A stretch of 57,579 nt of DNA. Source: Sphingobacteriaceae bacterium. GTDB taxonomy: Bacteria; Bacteroidota; Bacteroidia; Sphingobacteriales; Sphingobacteriaceae. Positions 8,504 through 17,703 of the stretch are shown piece by piece. Both the position numbers and the translations under genes were made by a program. The notes under the pieces were generated by a model that was not told where the DNA came from, made no database searches, and worked only from the letters and a program-made list of their open reading frames with translations. The first letter of the stretch is position 1; each line of letters starts with the position of its first letter. Where the stretch lies: assembly GCA_947459195.1 (NCBI GenBank), contig CANHCS010000003.1, forward strand, positions 1 through 57,579, read 5' to 3'.

Positions 8504-9472
8504 TTACATCCACTTATTTTCCAAAATTTCCCGGGCATGGTAACTAATAATGATATTGGCTCCCGCACGGGTAAAAGCATACATATTTTCCATGGTTACT
8601 TTTTGCTCGTCAATCCATCCTGCCTGGGCAGCTGCTTTCACCATTGAGTACTCACCCGAAACATTATAACAAGCAATAGGCAATTGAGTCTGTTGTTTCA
8701 ATTGCTGAATCACATCTAAATAAGCCAGCGCTGGTTTCACCATCAGGATATCGGCACCTTCTTCTTCATCCAAAAAAGCTTCACGCATCATTTCATTCGG
8801 ATTGCGGAAATCCATCTGGTATGATTTACGATCGCCTTTGTTTGGAGCAGAGTCGGCAGCCTCGCGGAAGGGACCATAATAAGCGGATGCGAACTTGATG
8901 CTATAGCTCATGATGGCAGTTTGGATGAATTGATTAGCATCCAATTTTTCGCGAATGGCTCCTACACGGCCGTCCATCATATCTGAAGGGGCTACCATAT
9001 CGGCACCCGCAAGGGCATGGCTGAGCGCCATTTTAGCCAACACAGCAACTGTTTCATCATTCAGCACCACCTCATCTTTCAAAATACCACAATGTCCGTG
9101 AGTGGTGTAGGCACAAGCGCAAACATCTGTGATTACATAAATATCGTTTCCAAAAGCTTTTTTCAATTCTCTCACCGCATTGGCTACCAGAGAACCATCG
9201 TGGTAACAAGAGCTGGCATCTTCGGTCTTTTGCTCACCAACGCCAAATAAAAGCACCTTGTTCAGACCCAGTTTCAAGCCAGCTTCTACGTCTTTCACCA
9301 AAGTATCGGCCGAAAAATGAGAGATACCCGGCATGGCATCAATGCTATTTTGAACCCCTTTGCCTGGAACTACGAAATAAGGATAAACAAACATATCTTT
9401 CGATAGGCGTGTTTCGGCTACCATTTCCCTCACAATGGGATTTTTTCTTAATCTTCTGGGGCGATTGATCAT
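8504..9472 (-). CDS. hemB: Delta-aminolevulinic acid dehydratase (porphobilinogen synthase)
   Basis: 322 residues, full length. It condenses two 5-aminolevulinate molecules to porphobilinogen. The active-site lysines are K193 (SIKFASAYYGPFR) and K246 (MVKPALAYLDVI). C118, C120 and C128 in DVCACAYTTHGHCG make this the zinc-dependent type. It begins three bases after the hemC-hemD fusion, indicating co-transcription. Confidence 0.97.
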   Translation of the reverse strand: MINRPRRLRKNPIVREMVAETRLSKDMFVYPYFVVPGKGVQNSIDAMPGISHFSADTLVKDVEAGLKLGLNKVLLFGVGEQKTEDASSCYHDGSLVANAVRELKKAFGNDIYVITDVCACAYTTHGHCGILKDEVVLNDETVAVLAKMALSHALAGADMVAPSDMMDGRVGAIREKLDANQFIQTAIMSYSIKFASAYYGPFREAADSAPNKGDRKSYQMDFRNPNEMMREAFLDEEEGADILMVKPALAYLDVIQQLKQQTQLPIACYNVSGEYSMVKAAAQAGWIDEQKVTMENMYAFTRAGANIIISYHAREILENKWM

Positions 9473-9475
9473 CTG

Positions 9476-11089
9476 TTAAAAGCTTAATCCAAACACTGCT
9501 TCGGCCAAACCGATTTCATCTGGCGAATAGGGTAAGGTATAATTTACATTCATTTCATCGAACTTTTTGCCGGTAGATTTTCCAATACAGATCACTTGCT
9601 GTCCGGGTTCGAGCAGGTTATTGGCAAAATAGGCATCCACGTTCGAAGGACTAGTAAAAATCAATACTTCTGCCAATGAAGGAGCTACATTTGCCTCCAT
9701 TTCCGTTTCGTATACCGGTAGGTCGATCACTTTGGTTTCTTTATTGAGTGCTTGCTGAATTGTTCTCAACGAATCTTTTGCACCCGGGAACAAGACCGTG
9801 CGGCCATTGGCCAACTTGGCAAATGCCTTGGCAATGTCTGTAGTATCAATCCCATCTTCTTCTCCATTAAAATCTGGCACATGACCAAATCGTCTCAGCA
9901 TTTCTTCAGAAGCCCGGCCGATGACCCCAAACTTAACATGTTTAGGCAGCTGTGGTTCCAACTGGAAAAAATATTCAATCCCATTTTTACTGCTGAAAAA
10001 GATCCAGTCAACGCGTTTTAAAATAAAAGGATCCAATTTATTGATCACAGGAAATATTTTGATCAAAGAACGATCTTCTATTTGAATGCCGTGCTTTTGC
10101 ATGGCCTTTCGGAAATAAGATTGCTCGGGTAAAGCTCTACTAATGAAAATATTGGCAGGAAACTTTCTATCCGGATGGAATTTGGAAACAATTTCTTCTG
10201 CCAGGCCTTTGGTGCTGGATACACTCAGGTGCAAACGATCAGGAAAATCTGTTCCATCCACTGCCTTTGATACCCATACTTCATATTTCCCATCTTCTTT
10301 TCGGCAATAACAGCCCAGTGGCATATGGCATCCACCTTCAAAAAGCTGCAATACTTTACGTTCTACTCCAATTTCTCGGGCTACATCGGCATGATGTAAT
10401 GCTTTTAACAAGTCAGCCAATTCCTCATCATCCTCTCTGATCTGGATGGCCAATACTCCCTGTGCAGGTGCCGGAATAAATTCCATGGGCTCCAACTCCT
10501 CCACATAAAACTCCGAAAGGTCGATACCCAAACGCTCTACGCCTGCCTTGGCAATCATGATCGCGTCATAGTCCTCATCACGTAGTTTTTGAATACGGGT
10601 GGGTACATTACCACGCAGATCTTCAATCTCTAAATCTGGTCGAACAGCGAGTAATTGCGCCTTGCGTCTATTGGAGGAGGTACCCACCATGCCACCAAAC
10701 TTCACAGAAAGCTTCTGCTGTACATCTACGCAATCTTTCAAAATCAACAACAATTCTGAAGGGTCCTCACGCTCCGATACAGCAGCGATGCTCAGACCTG
10801 GCGGATGGGTGGTGGGTAAATCTTTATGAGAATGAACAGCCAGATCAATACTGCCGTTCAATAATTCTTCTTCCAGCTCCTTGGTAAAAAAACCTTTACC
10901 TTCTAATTTATCTAAGCGTAAGTTAAGGATGCTGTCTCCTTGTGTTTTAATAATTTTCAGTTCGGCCGCAATGCCCAGTTTTGCCAACTCCCCTTTTACA
11001 AAATTAGCCTGCCATAAAGCAAGCTCCGAACCTCTGGTTCCAATGATCAAAGGTAATCTGTGTGAAAAAGCTGAACTGGAGGAAGACAT
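9476..11089 (-). CDS. hemC/hemD: Porphobilinogen deaminase / uroporphyrinogen-III synthase fusion
   Basis: A 537-residue bifunctional protein. Residues about 12-305 are hydroxymethylbilane synthase (IIGTRGSELALWQANFV, HSHKDLPT, GTSSNRRKAQL), with the dipyrromethane cofactor Cys254 in EGGCHMPLGC. Residues about 310-537 are uroporphyrinogen-III synthase (IFFSSKNGIEYFF, FGVIGRASEEMLRRFG, LIFTSPSNVDAYF, CIGKSTGKKF). The fusion joins two consecutive steps, which makes sense because the linear hydroxymethylbilane cyclises spontaneously to the wrong isomer. It lies 53 bases downstream of hemA. Confidence 0.95.
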   Translation of the reverse strand: MSSSSSAFSHRLPLIIGTRGSELALWQANFVKGELAKLGIAAELKIIKTQGDSILNLRLDKLEGKGFFTKELEEELLNGSIDLAVHSHKDLPTTHPPGLSIAAVSEREDPSELLLILKDCVDVQQKLSVKFGGMVGTSSNRRKAQLLAVRPDLEIEDLRGNVPTRIQKLRDEDYDAIMIAKAGVERLGIDLSEFYVEELEPMEFIPAPAQGVLAIQIREDDEELADLLKALHHADVAREIGVERKVLQLFEGGCHMPLGCYCRKEDGKYEVWVSKAVDGTDFPDRLHLSVSSTKGLAEEIVSKFHPDRKFPANIFISRALPEQSYFRKAMQKHGIQIEDRSLIKIFPVINKLDPFILKRVDWIFFSSKNGIEYFFQLEPQLPKHVKFGVIGRASEEMLRRFGHVPDFNGEEDGIDTTDIAKAFAKLANGRTVLFPGAKDSLRTIQQALNKETKVIDLPVYETEMEANVAPSLAEVLIFTSPSNVDAYFANNLLEPGQQVICIGKSTGKKFDEMNVNYTLPYSPDEIGLAEAVFGLSF

Positions 11090-11142
11090 GAAAAATAAAA
11101 TATGTTGAAGTTAAAAAACAAATTCCTCTGTCAAAAGGAATA

Positions 11143-12369
11143 TCAGCTATTGTCGACCAGAATTTCTTTGGCCATCACCATAGGAACGCTGATATATTTC
11201 TTTTCCATATAGGCAATCACCTTTTCAAGTACTTCTCGGGAGTTCTCATCTAAGCCTTGCAGCTCTTCGTAAAAAATACAGCTCAGGGCCGTTTCCTTGA
11301 TTTCTTTAATTTGTTCGGGCACTTTGCGCATGGCTACTTCAATGCGTCTTTGCTTCAGAATAGAACGGAATTCTACTAAGTGATCTTCAATGATTTTTTC
11401 TGCGTGAACCAATTCGTCATAACGACCCTGCTTATTTTTTTCAGCCAAATCTTGCAATCCAAAAACTTCAATGAAATGTACAGGGTAATTCTCTACCACA
11501 TCCGGATGGGTATCATTGGGCACTGCCAAATCAACAATCACTTTCTTACCCTCTTCACCATTCAAAAGAGACTGATACAACTCTGGAGTTAAGATTGATT
11601 CAGTAGAACTGGTACAAGTGATCAGGATATCGAATCCCTTTTTGTAATTCATCAGTTCATCCAAAGCATAAGCTTCTCCATTCAATTCCTTAGCCAGCGT
11701 TTGCGCTTTGGCTAAAGTGCGGTTAAACACCACAAAATTTGAATATTTATGCTTCTGCAGGTATTTAGAGAAATTGGTATTGGTATCACCGGCACCAATA
11801 ATGATGATGCGGGCATTGGTGAAGGCATTTGCCTCTCTCAACTTCCGATATGCCAAGGAAACCACCGAAATAGGATGATGAGCAATTTGCGTGTGCGTAT
11901 AAACTGCTTTAGCCGTTTTTACCACCTGATCCATCACCAAACGGAGATAATCGCCGGTGAATCCTCTTTTCTTGCACTTTTCGTACGACTGACGCAATTG
12001 CGCCAGGATCTCTTTTTCACCAACCACCAAACTTTCTAAAGAGCAAGATACCCTTAGCAAGTGGTTGAGCGCATCAATATCTTCATAAACCGCACACATA
12101 CTCAACAAATCCTTCAACTCGGCAGCGCTGGCCTCAGGGTTAAGTAACTGAACAAAGTTCTGGACAAATACAGGATTGATGAGTTCGGGATGTGAGAAAA
12201 TAAATTCCACACGATTACAGGTACCGAGATAAAAAATCTCCCCGATGCCCAGCTGCCCTTTCAATTGCTGCATAACTTGGTCCAGTACCTCATCGGCAAT
12301 AACCAAGCCGCCCAAATTCTTCAGATCAACTTGTTTGTGAGTAAATGCAATTACTTTTAAATTCTTCAA
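11143..12369 (-). CDS. hemA: Glutamyl-tRNA reductase
   Basis: First enzyme of C5 heme synthesis: it reduces glutamyl-tRNA(Glu) to glutamate-1-semialdehyde with NADPH. The catalytic Cys is in YLGTCNRVEF; GAGDTNTNFSKYL is the nucleotide-binding stretch, and SLVVGEKEILAQLRQSYE is a family hallmark. I place the start at the TTG at 12369 (MKNLKVIAFTHKQ, 408 residues). It matches the usual HemA N terminus, has AGGA seven bases before it, and a TACATTTG promoter element at 12398-12405 sits between it and the alternative TTG at 12417. This gene should head the heme operon. Confidence 0.94.
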   Translation of the reverse strand: MKNLKVIAFTHKQVDLKNLGGLVIADEVLDQVMQQLKGQLGIGEIFYLGTCNRVEFIFSHPELINPVFVQNFVQLLNPEASAAELKDLLSMCAVYEDIDALNHLLRVSCSLESLVVGEKEILAQLRQSYEKCKKRGFTGDYLRLVMDQVVKTAKAVYTHTQIAHHPISVVSLAYRKLREANAFTNARIIIIGAGDTNTNFSKYLQKHKYSNFVVFNRTLAKAQTLAKELNGEAYALDELMNYKKGFDILITCTSSTESILTPELYQSLLNGEEGKKVIVDLAVPNDTHPDVVENYPVHFIEVFGLQDLAEKNKQGRYDELVHAEKIIEDHLVEFRSILKQRRIEVAMRKVPEQIKEIKETALSCIFYEELQGLDENSREVLEKVIAYMEKKYISVPMVMAKEILVDNS

Positions 12370-12397
12370 CGATAAATCCTGTTCGAAATAACAGCTG

Positions 12398-12405
12398 CAA
12401 ATGTA
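12398..12405 (-). promoter_or_regulatory. Bacteroidota -7 element (TACATTTG) of the heme operon
   Basis: An exact match to TAnnTTTG on the minus strand, 28 bases before the preferred TTG start of hemA. No convincing TTTG-type -33 box is found 19-21 bases further upstream. The remaining spacer to ispG (12418-12639) shows no other clear signal. Confidence 0.45.
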
Positions 12406-12639
12406 AAAAACTACCAAAGAGCCACTGTCACCTCTTTGTCAAACGGGCCAATTTAGAATGGATTTAAATTGAGTTTAAACGGTCAGAAACTTGGTTTTTT
12501 GACAAAAATCGGACGCAAAAGGACTGAATAAGTAACTGATAAATTGAATAATGACACTAATTCGCTCAGAAGCAGTAATTTGTAGAAGAATTGCCTCAAT
12601 TCTCAGCTAAGATTCTAATAAATTTTAGAGAAAATTGAA

Positions 12640-14601
12640 TTAAACCGAAGGCTCTAACCAATTACCGTCTTCACGAATAATATCGATGAGCTCATTCAGG
12701 GCACTTTCAGTGTTCACGTTCTTTTTGACCACTTCCTTACCACGATAAAGCGTAATTTTACCAGGACCAGTTCCTACATAGCCGTAGTCGGCATCGGCCA
12801 TTTCACCCGGACCATTAACAATACAACCCATGATCCCGATCTTAATACCCTTCAAATGATCGGTACGACTACGGATCATTTGCGTAGTCTCCTGCAAATC
12901 GAACAAGGTTCGGCCACAACTCGGGCATGAGATATATTCTGTTTTAGAAATACGTGAACGGGTAGCCTGTAAAATACCAAATGAAGTACTCAACAACAGT
13001 TTAGTACTAATCTCTGGAGCCTGCAGCCAAACACCGTCGCCAAAGCCATCCAGTAAAAGCGCACCGGCATCGGTGGCTGCATACAATTGGAATTGATTTT
13101 CGGTGATCTTGCTATACTCTCTTTTAATGATCACCGGAACATCCAGACCCATTGCTGCTAACTGGAAGAAAAACTGACGCTGTTCCTGCATACCATACTC
13201 CGTTTCGGTTTCCAATACAAAAACAAGCGTTTTATCCAGCGGAATACGGGCAAAATCTTCCGTAGCTAAATCAGATAAACGGAGCTTTACCAGATTCAGC
13301 GAAGGACATTTTCGATCTGCCTGCAAGTATTCAGAAAGCTGATATAAAGGATGACAATTGGTAGCGTTCTTGAGATTTTTCCAGGTAGCATAATTATACA
13401 GCTGCTTCAAATTACCCGGGAATGTGAAAGAAGGTAATTCATCGGCCAAATAGGCAAAATCAATCGATTGTTCCCCCATACTGTACTTATCTAATACAGG
13501 AGAATACAAATAACCGGCCTCCGCCAATACCGCCGGATCTTTCAGATTTTGATGCGAAAGGTCAATGATCACCCTGGGTACCTGATGCCCACCAATAAAT
13601 GTATTTAGTTCAGCACTTGCTCTTTTTTGGTAAGTATACGGTGAAAAAGAATCTGGCAAGCTGATTTTTTCAGGGCTACCAACTATGGGAGTTCTAGACG
13701 AATAGCGCTCCACCAAGTCACGGGCCACCGGAATTTCAAACTCAGGATCTTCAGTTAACGACACACGAACCGTATCGCCCAAGCCATCTTCTAGCAAGGC
13801 GCCAATACCCACCGCCGATTTGATACGACCATCCTCTCCGTCACCAGCCTCGGTTACACCTAAATGCAAAGGATAATTCATCCCCTCTTTGGCCATGGTC
13901 TCCACTAGTAAACGGTAAGCCTGCACCATTACCTGCGGATTACTGGCCTTCATGGAAATCACCAAATTGTGGTAATTCAGATCTTCGCAAATGCGTATAA
14001 ATTCCATGGCCGACTCCACCATGCCCAGTGGCGTATCGCCAAACTGACTCATGATCCGATCAGACAAAGAACCATGGTTGGTACCAATCCGCATGGCGGT
14101 ACCATATTCTTTACAAATCTTAACTAAAGGAGCAAATTTTAGATAAATGCGTTCCAACTCTGCCTGATAGGTGGCCGGGGTATAATCAATATTCTCGAAC
14201 TTCTTTTTATCGGCATAATTCCCCGGGTTGATGCGAACCTTCTCCACCAAACGGGCCGCCAGTTCGGCAGCATTGGGGGTGAAATGTATATCTGCCACCA
14301 GCGGCGTATGATAGCCACTTTTGGCCAATTCCTTTTTAATTTCAGCCAGATTTTGCGCCTCTTTGATGCTGGGAGCAGTGATACGCACCAGCTCACAACC
14401 TGCCTCAATCATCCGAATACTCTGTGCTACCGTACCTGCCGTATCCATGGTATCAGTAGTGGTCATACTCTGAATACGAATGGGATGATGAGCCCCCATT
14501 TTCAGATCACCAATACGTACTTCACGACTCAAATAACGAGTGTACCCGGTCATGGATGCACAATAAATACCAGGTAAAACAGAGGGACTCTCGGATTTCA
14601 T
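12640..14601 (-). CDS. ispG: 4-hydroxy-3-methylbut-2-enyl-diphosphate synthase, long form
   Basis: 653 residues from the ATG at 14601. It carries out the [4Fe-4S]-dependent sixth step of the MEP isoprenoid pathway. The N-terminal TIM barrel begins with HPIRIQSMTTTDT. The cluster ligands are C559 and C562 (SCPSCGR) and C593 (GCIVNGPGE). The extra domain between barrel and cluster domain (roughly 290-540) is typical of the long Bacteroidota/plant-type IspG and explains the length compared with about 370 in E. coli. A TATTTTTG box (14608-14615) ends only six bases before the ATG, so the transcript may be almost leaderless. Confidence 0.96.
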   Translation of the reverse strand: MKSESPSVLPGIYCASMTGYTRYLSREVRIGDLKMGAHHPIRIQSMTTTDTMDTAGTVAQSIRMIEAGCELVRITAPSIKEAQNLAEIKKELAKSGYHTPLVADIHFTPNAAELAARLVEKVRINPGNYADKKKFENIDYTPATYQAELERIYLKFAPLVKICKEYGTAMRIGTNHGSLSDRIMSQFGDTPLGMVESAMEFIRICEDLNYHNLVISMKASNPQVMVQAYRLLVETMAKEGMNYPLHLGVTEAGDGEDGRIKSAVGIGALLEDGLGDTVRVSLTEDPEFEIPVARDLVERYSSRTPIVGSPEKISLPDSFSPYTYQKRASAELNTFIGGHQVPRVIIDLSHQNLKDPAVLAEAGYLYSPVLDKYSMGEQSIDFAYLADELPSFTFPGNLKQLYNYATWKNLKNATNCHPLYQLSEYLQADRKCPSLNLVKLRLSDLATEDFARIPLDKTLVFVLETETEYGMQEQRQFFFQLAAMGLDVPVIIKREYSKITENQFQLYAATDAGALLLDGFGDGVWLQAPEISTKLLLSTSFGILQATRSRISKTEYISCPSCGRTLFDLQETTQMIRSRTDHLKGIKIGIMGCIVNGPGEMADADYGYVGTGPGKITLYRGKEVVKKNVNTESALNELIDIIREDGNWLEPSV

Positions 14602-14718
14602 ATCGAACAAAAATAGAAAATATTACGAGTTGTAAGGTGTGGATTGAATGTTACAGAATCAGGATAATGATAGTAAGATTTAATTTTTACCTCCAACTTA
14701 CAAGTCAGAACCCACCAC

Positions 14719-15327
14719 TCATAAAAGCCGCTCCTTCACCACCAAAGTACCGGCCATTTTATCGTGCAGACATTGCTGTTTGCGATCAAAAAAACCCATT
14801 AAGTAACCAATACCCAGCGTAAGGGCACTGATCCATTTGCACAAATTGCGCAATATCGATTTTGATAAACTCAGTCGCTTACCCATCTCATCACAAACCT
14901 TCAGCCCCAGCAGTCGTTTACCCAGACTGGCCTGTTGGCTGGAAGCTTCCATCACCGTTACATAAATAGACCGGAAAATTGGAATGAGAACAATACTGGC
15001 AAATGAAATGATGATCTTGAGCTTTCGGTCATCAATTAGAAAATAAATAATAAACAAGGACAAGCCTACATAAATTGCCCAAATCAAGAGGTAATCTATT
15101 AACCAAGCCACCAAGCGAACATCCAACGAGGCATAATACTGTGGCTGGATCAACTCTTTTTTAAAACCAAATAATTCACGCAATTCGGTAAGTTCATGCG
15201 CTTCTTTATAATCATCCAGCTCCGGCGTTTTTACAAAAGTGCCGGGCTCAATGTTCATTAATTTTAACTCTTCAATAGAAAATGGGCCCTGAGGCTTCCC
15301 CTCAATTACGACCAGATACTTTTTCAA
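14719..15327 (-). CDS. RDD-family membrane protein with N-terminal GYF_2-like domain
   Basis: 202 residues. The first 55 or so (YLVVIEGKPQGPFSIEELKL) match the GYF_2 pattern, a small domain thought to bind proline-rich peptides. The rest is an RDD domain: an R-D containing first helix (YASLDVRLVAWLIDYLLIW), further helices, and ASLGKRLLGLKVCDE before the last ones. Function is unknown. It follows the LiaF-like gene by one base and forms a unit with PspC and LiaF-like proteins, suggesting an envelope role. Confidence 0.8.
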   Translation of the reverse strand: MKKYLVVIEGKPQGPFSIEELKLMNIEPGTFVKTPELDDYKEAHELTELRELFGFKKELIQPQYYASLDVRLVAWLIDYLLIWAIYVGLSLFIIYFLIDDRKLKIIISFASIVLIPIFRSIYVTVMEASSQQASLGKRLLGLKVCDEMGKRLSLSKSILRNLCKWISALTLGIGYLMGFFDRKQQCLHDKMAGTLVVKERLL

Positions 15328-15328
15328 A

Positions 15329-16261
15329 TTAGTAACGGCTCACTTCAAAATCAGACAGTCCACCTTTCATCTGGATGATGATTTTCTTGGCAGAAGAATT
15401 AAAATTAGCAGTGGTATAAGAACCATCAGCCTGCTTGGTAAAACCTTCAAAATCTTTGCCCGTAAGGCCACCTGCCACCACAATCTGGCAACCTGCATCT
15501 TCAGGTACCAACAGTTTTACTTCAGCCATTCCGGCTTTCACCTCTACTTCGGTTTGATTAACCGGCATACCCAACTTCACATCAAATGCAGCTGCACCCC
15601 CTTTGATGCGCAGGCGTGCCACTTTAAAAGCCGAAAGATCAAAATCAGTCTCGCCGGCTCCCAATTCAATATTGATATCCCAGATCGGATTCGGATTCAA
15701 ACGCAGATCTACCTTATTCGCATCCAATTCATCTAATTGAAGATCCTTGTTTTTACTATTCATCCTAAAATTCAGCACCTCCACCGAATCGCGACTGATT
15801 TTTTCTAAACTATATTGACCAAAACTGCGTTTCACCTCCGCTTCAAATAATTGCTCGCTGGTCTCATTGAGTTGATACTGAGTGGCGCCGCCTTTAATGT
15901 TCAGTTCGGCACACTCCATACCGGCACGATAGGCTTCTGAGAAATTACTCACTTCCCCCACTCCAATAGGTTCCTCATACTCGGTATCTCCCATAAAGAT
16001 ATCTACCGATTGCTCCCTATTGATGCCCATATAGCCTATAAAAGCTAAGATCACACAAGTCAATAAAATGATGGCTGCCTTACCCGCAGCAGTGTTTTTA
16101 GCGTAGGCAAACACCATATTTAAACCTACCAGGATCAAAATGAGCGGCCAAAAATGCCATAGCGAACGCCAGTAAAAATCAATTACTCCAAAATTATCGA
16201 GCAATAAAATAGAACCCACAAATACCAAAGTGAGTCCCCAAACAATTTTTTCAGATTTCAT
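15329..16261 (-). CDS. LiaF-like / toast-rack domain membrane protein
   Basis: 310 residues. The N terminus carries short hydrophobic helices (IVWGLTLVFVGSILLLDNFG, WPLILILVGLNMVFAY, AAIILLTCVILAFIGYM) like the LiaI/LiaF membrane region. The C-terminal half is a beta-rich repeat (ELNIKGGATQYQL, DINIELGAGETDFDLSA, RLRIKGGAAAFDVKLG, VEVKAGMAEVKLLVP, IIIQMKGGLSDFEVSRY) recalling the right-handed beta folds of LiaF-C and toast-rack domains. It sits 11 bases behind a PspC gene, the usual partner. An envelope-stress role is inferred from the family. Confidence 0.75.
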   Translation of the reverse strand: MKSEKIVWGLTLVFVGSILLLDNFGVIDFYWRSLWHFWPLILILVGLNMVFAYAKNTAAGKAAIILLTCVILAFIGYMGINREQSVDIFMGDTEYEEPIGVGEVSNFSEAYRAGMECAELNIKGGATQYQLNETSEQLFEAEVKRSFGQYSLEKISRDSVEVLNFRMNSKNKDLQLDELDANKVDLRLNPNPIWDINIELGAGETDFDLSAFKVARLRIKGGAAAFDVKLGMPVNQTEVEVKAGMAEVKLLVPEDAGCQIVVAGGLTGKDFEGFTKQADGSYTTANFNSSAKKIIIQMKGGLSDFEVSRY

Positions 16262-16272
16262 CAGACCGAATT

Positions 16273-16776
16273 TTAGTGTATAGATTCAGAATCAGTTTCA
16301 GTGCCTTTTTCTTGCTCCTCTTTCTTAACAGGAGCATTGGCCCTATCACGGGCATTGATCAGCATCACCAATCCCGGAATAATAATTGCCAAAGGCCACA
16401 ATTTACTCAGGTTGAACCAATAAGGAATCAAATCAAACTCATTGAGTAAAAAGAATAAACCCAAGAAGATGAGGATCAAACCACCCACTAACATCCCATT
16501 CCCCTTTTTCGCTTGTACGGGCTCCGGCATTACCCAATCCGACTCCTCCGGGTTGACCCGGTAATCAGTATCTACTTTACCAGTCCAGCTAAAAGGTTTC
16601 TCAGGAATGGCGATCCATAATACCAGGTAAACCAAGAAGCCCGAACCGCCGAAAATGGTCACCAAGATAAATAAGATGCGTACCCAGGTCACATCAATTT
16701 CTAAATAACGAGCCAGGCCGGCAGCTACACCACCCAATACCCGATCTTTCGTTTCTCTATACAGTTTCTTTTCCAT
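16273..16776 (-). CDS. PspC domain-containing membrane protein
   Basis: 167 residues. The PspC domain is at about 1-60 (KLYRETKDRVLGGVAAGLARYLEIDVTWVRILFI), with the first membrane helix at 35-57. Two more hydrophobic segments (GGLILIFLGLFFLLNEF and LWPLAIIIPGLVMLI) and a charged tail follow. PspC family members are inner-membrane parts of phage-shock-type stress responses; here no pspA is nearby. It is placed 11 bases after the SDR gene and 11 before the LiaF-like gene. Confidence 0.88.
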   Translation of the reverse strand: MEKKLYRETKDRVLGGVAAGLARYLEIDVTWVRILFILVTIFGGSGFLVYLVLWIAIPEKPFSWTGKVDTDYRVNPEESDWVMPEPVQAKKGNGMLVGGLILIFLGLFFLLNEFDLIPYWFNLSKLWPLAIIIPGLVMLINARDRANAPVKKEEQEKGTETDSESIH

Positions 16777-16787
16777 AGCATTAATTT

Positions 16788-17489
16788 TTAAAACAAACCC
16801 GATTGCGGCTTAATGACCAACTCCTCAATATTAGCGCCCGCACTCATTTGCAAGCAAGTAAGTACACCAGAGGCTATGTCTTCAGGCTGAATAAAATGCT
16901 CAGGAGCGATGTCTGTACCTTCCCAGGAATGCGTTAAAGTGGCTCCCGGAATAATGGCTGTTACCTTCACTCCTGCAGGTTTTAATTCTTCCCGCAATAC
17001 TTTTGTTAGACCCATCAAGGCGTACTTTGTTACACTGTATGAACCGGCTGCCACCACTGGCTCCAGCCCTGCAACCGAACAAATATTGATGATATGACCA
17101 GCACCGACAGCCCGCATTTGTCGGCCAAAAAAACGGCTCAACTCATGAGCAGCATATACGTTCACCTGCATTTGTTGAGCCAAAATACCCTCTGGTTCAT
17201 CCAGCATATTAGCCGGCAGGTATTGTCCCACATTATTGATCAGCGTGCCGATAGGACCTAATTGACGCTGCGCTTCCTGCGCAAAAACTCGCAAATCCTG
17301 AAGATCTCCACAATCAGTGGCACGTGCATAGATCTCCAAATCTGGATATTTTCCCTGCAATTCAGTGCACAACTCGGCCAAGTCGACCGGGTTTCGGGCA
17401 CAAATGGCCAAATGGTAGCCAGTTGCTGCCAATTTAAAACTAATGGCCCGGCCAATTCCTTTAGTGGCCCCTGTTATCAATGCATTCAT
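16788..17489 (-). CDS. Short-chain dehydrogenase/reductase
   Basis: A 233-residue classical SDR. NAD(P)-binding TGATKGIG is at 6-13, NNVG at about 85-88, and the catalytic residues are S138, Y151 and K155 (YSVTK). Arg32 after the second strand favours NADP. The substrate cannot be deduced; the family covers sepiapterin-reductase-like and 3-oxoacyl reductases. First gene of the minus-strand group running towards ispG. Confidence 0.87.
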   Translation of the reverse strand: MNALITGATKGIGRAISFKLAATGYHLAICARNPVDLAELCTELQGKYPDLEIYARATDCGDLQDLRVFAQEAQRQLGPIGTLINNVGQYLPANMLDEPEGILAQQMQVNVYAAHELSRFFGRQMRAVGAGHIINICSVAGLEPVVAAGSYSVTKYALMGLTKVLREELKPAGVKVTAIIPGATLTHSWEGTDIAPEHFIQPEDIASGVLTCLQMSAGANIEELVIKPQSGLF

Positions 17490-17703
17490 AGAGTGAAGTT
17501 AAAACAGATTTCTGGGAATAGAAGTTTGCAGGACTAAAATTTAAATCCTTCAAATGCATCTTCATAAAAGATCAGCAATTTAAGATGATCCAATTGTCAA
17601 TCATTTTTTATAAAAAAACACACAGAACAAACCATTGAAGCATGATATCAAACATTTTTATTTTTAGTTTAGTGTGATTTAACCGAATGAACTAAGTAAT
17701 AGA

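Noticed and set aside
12418-12639. Regulatory RNA upstream of hemA
   Set aside because: The spacer is AT-rich without a strong hairpin, terminator or recognisable motif.
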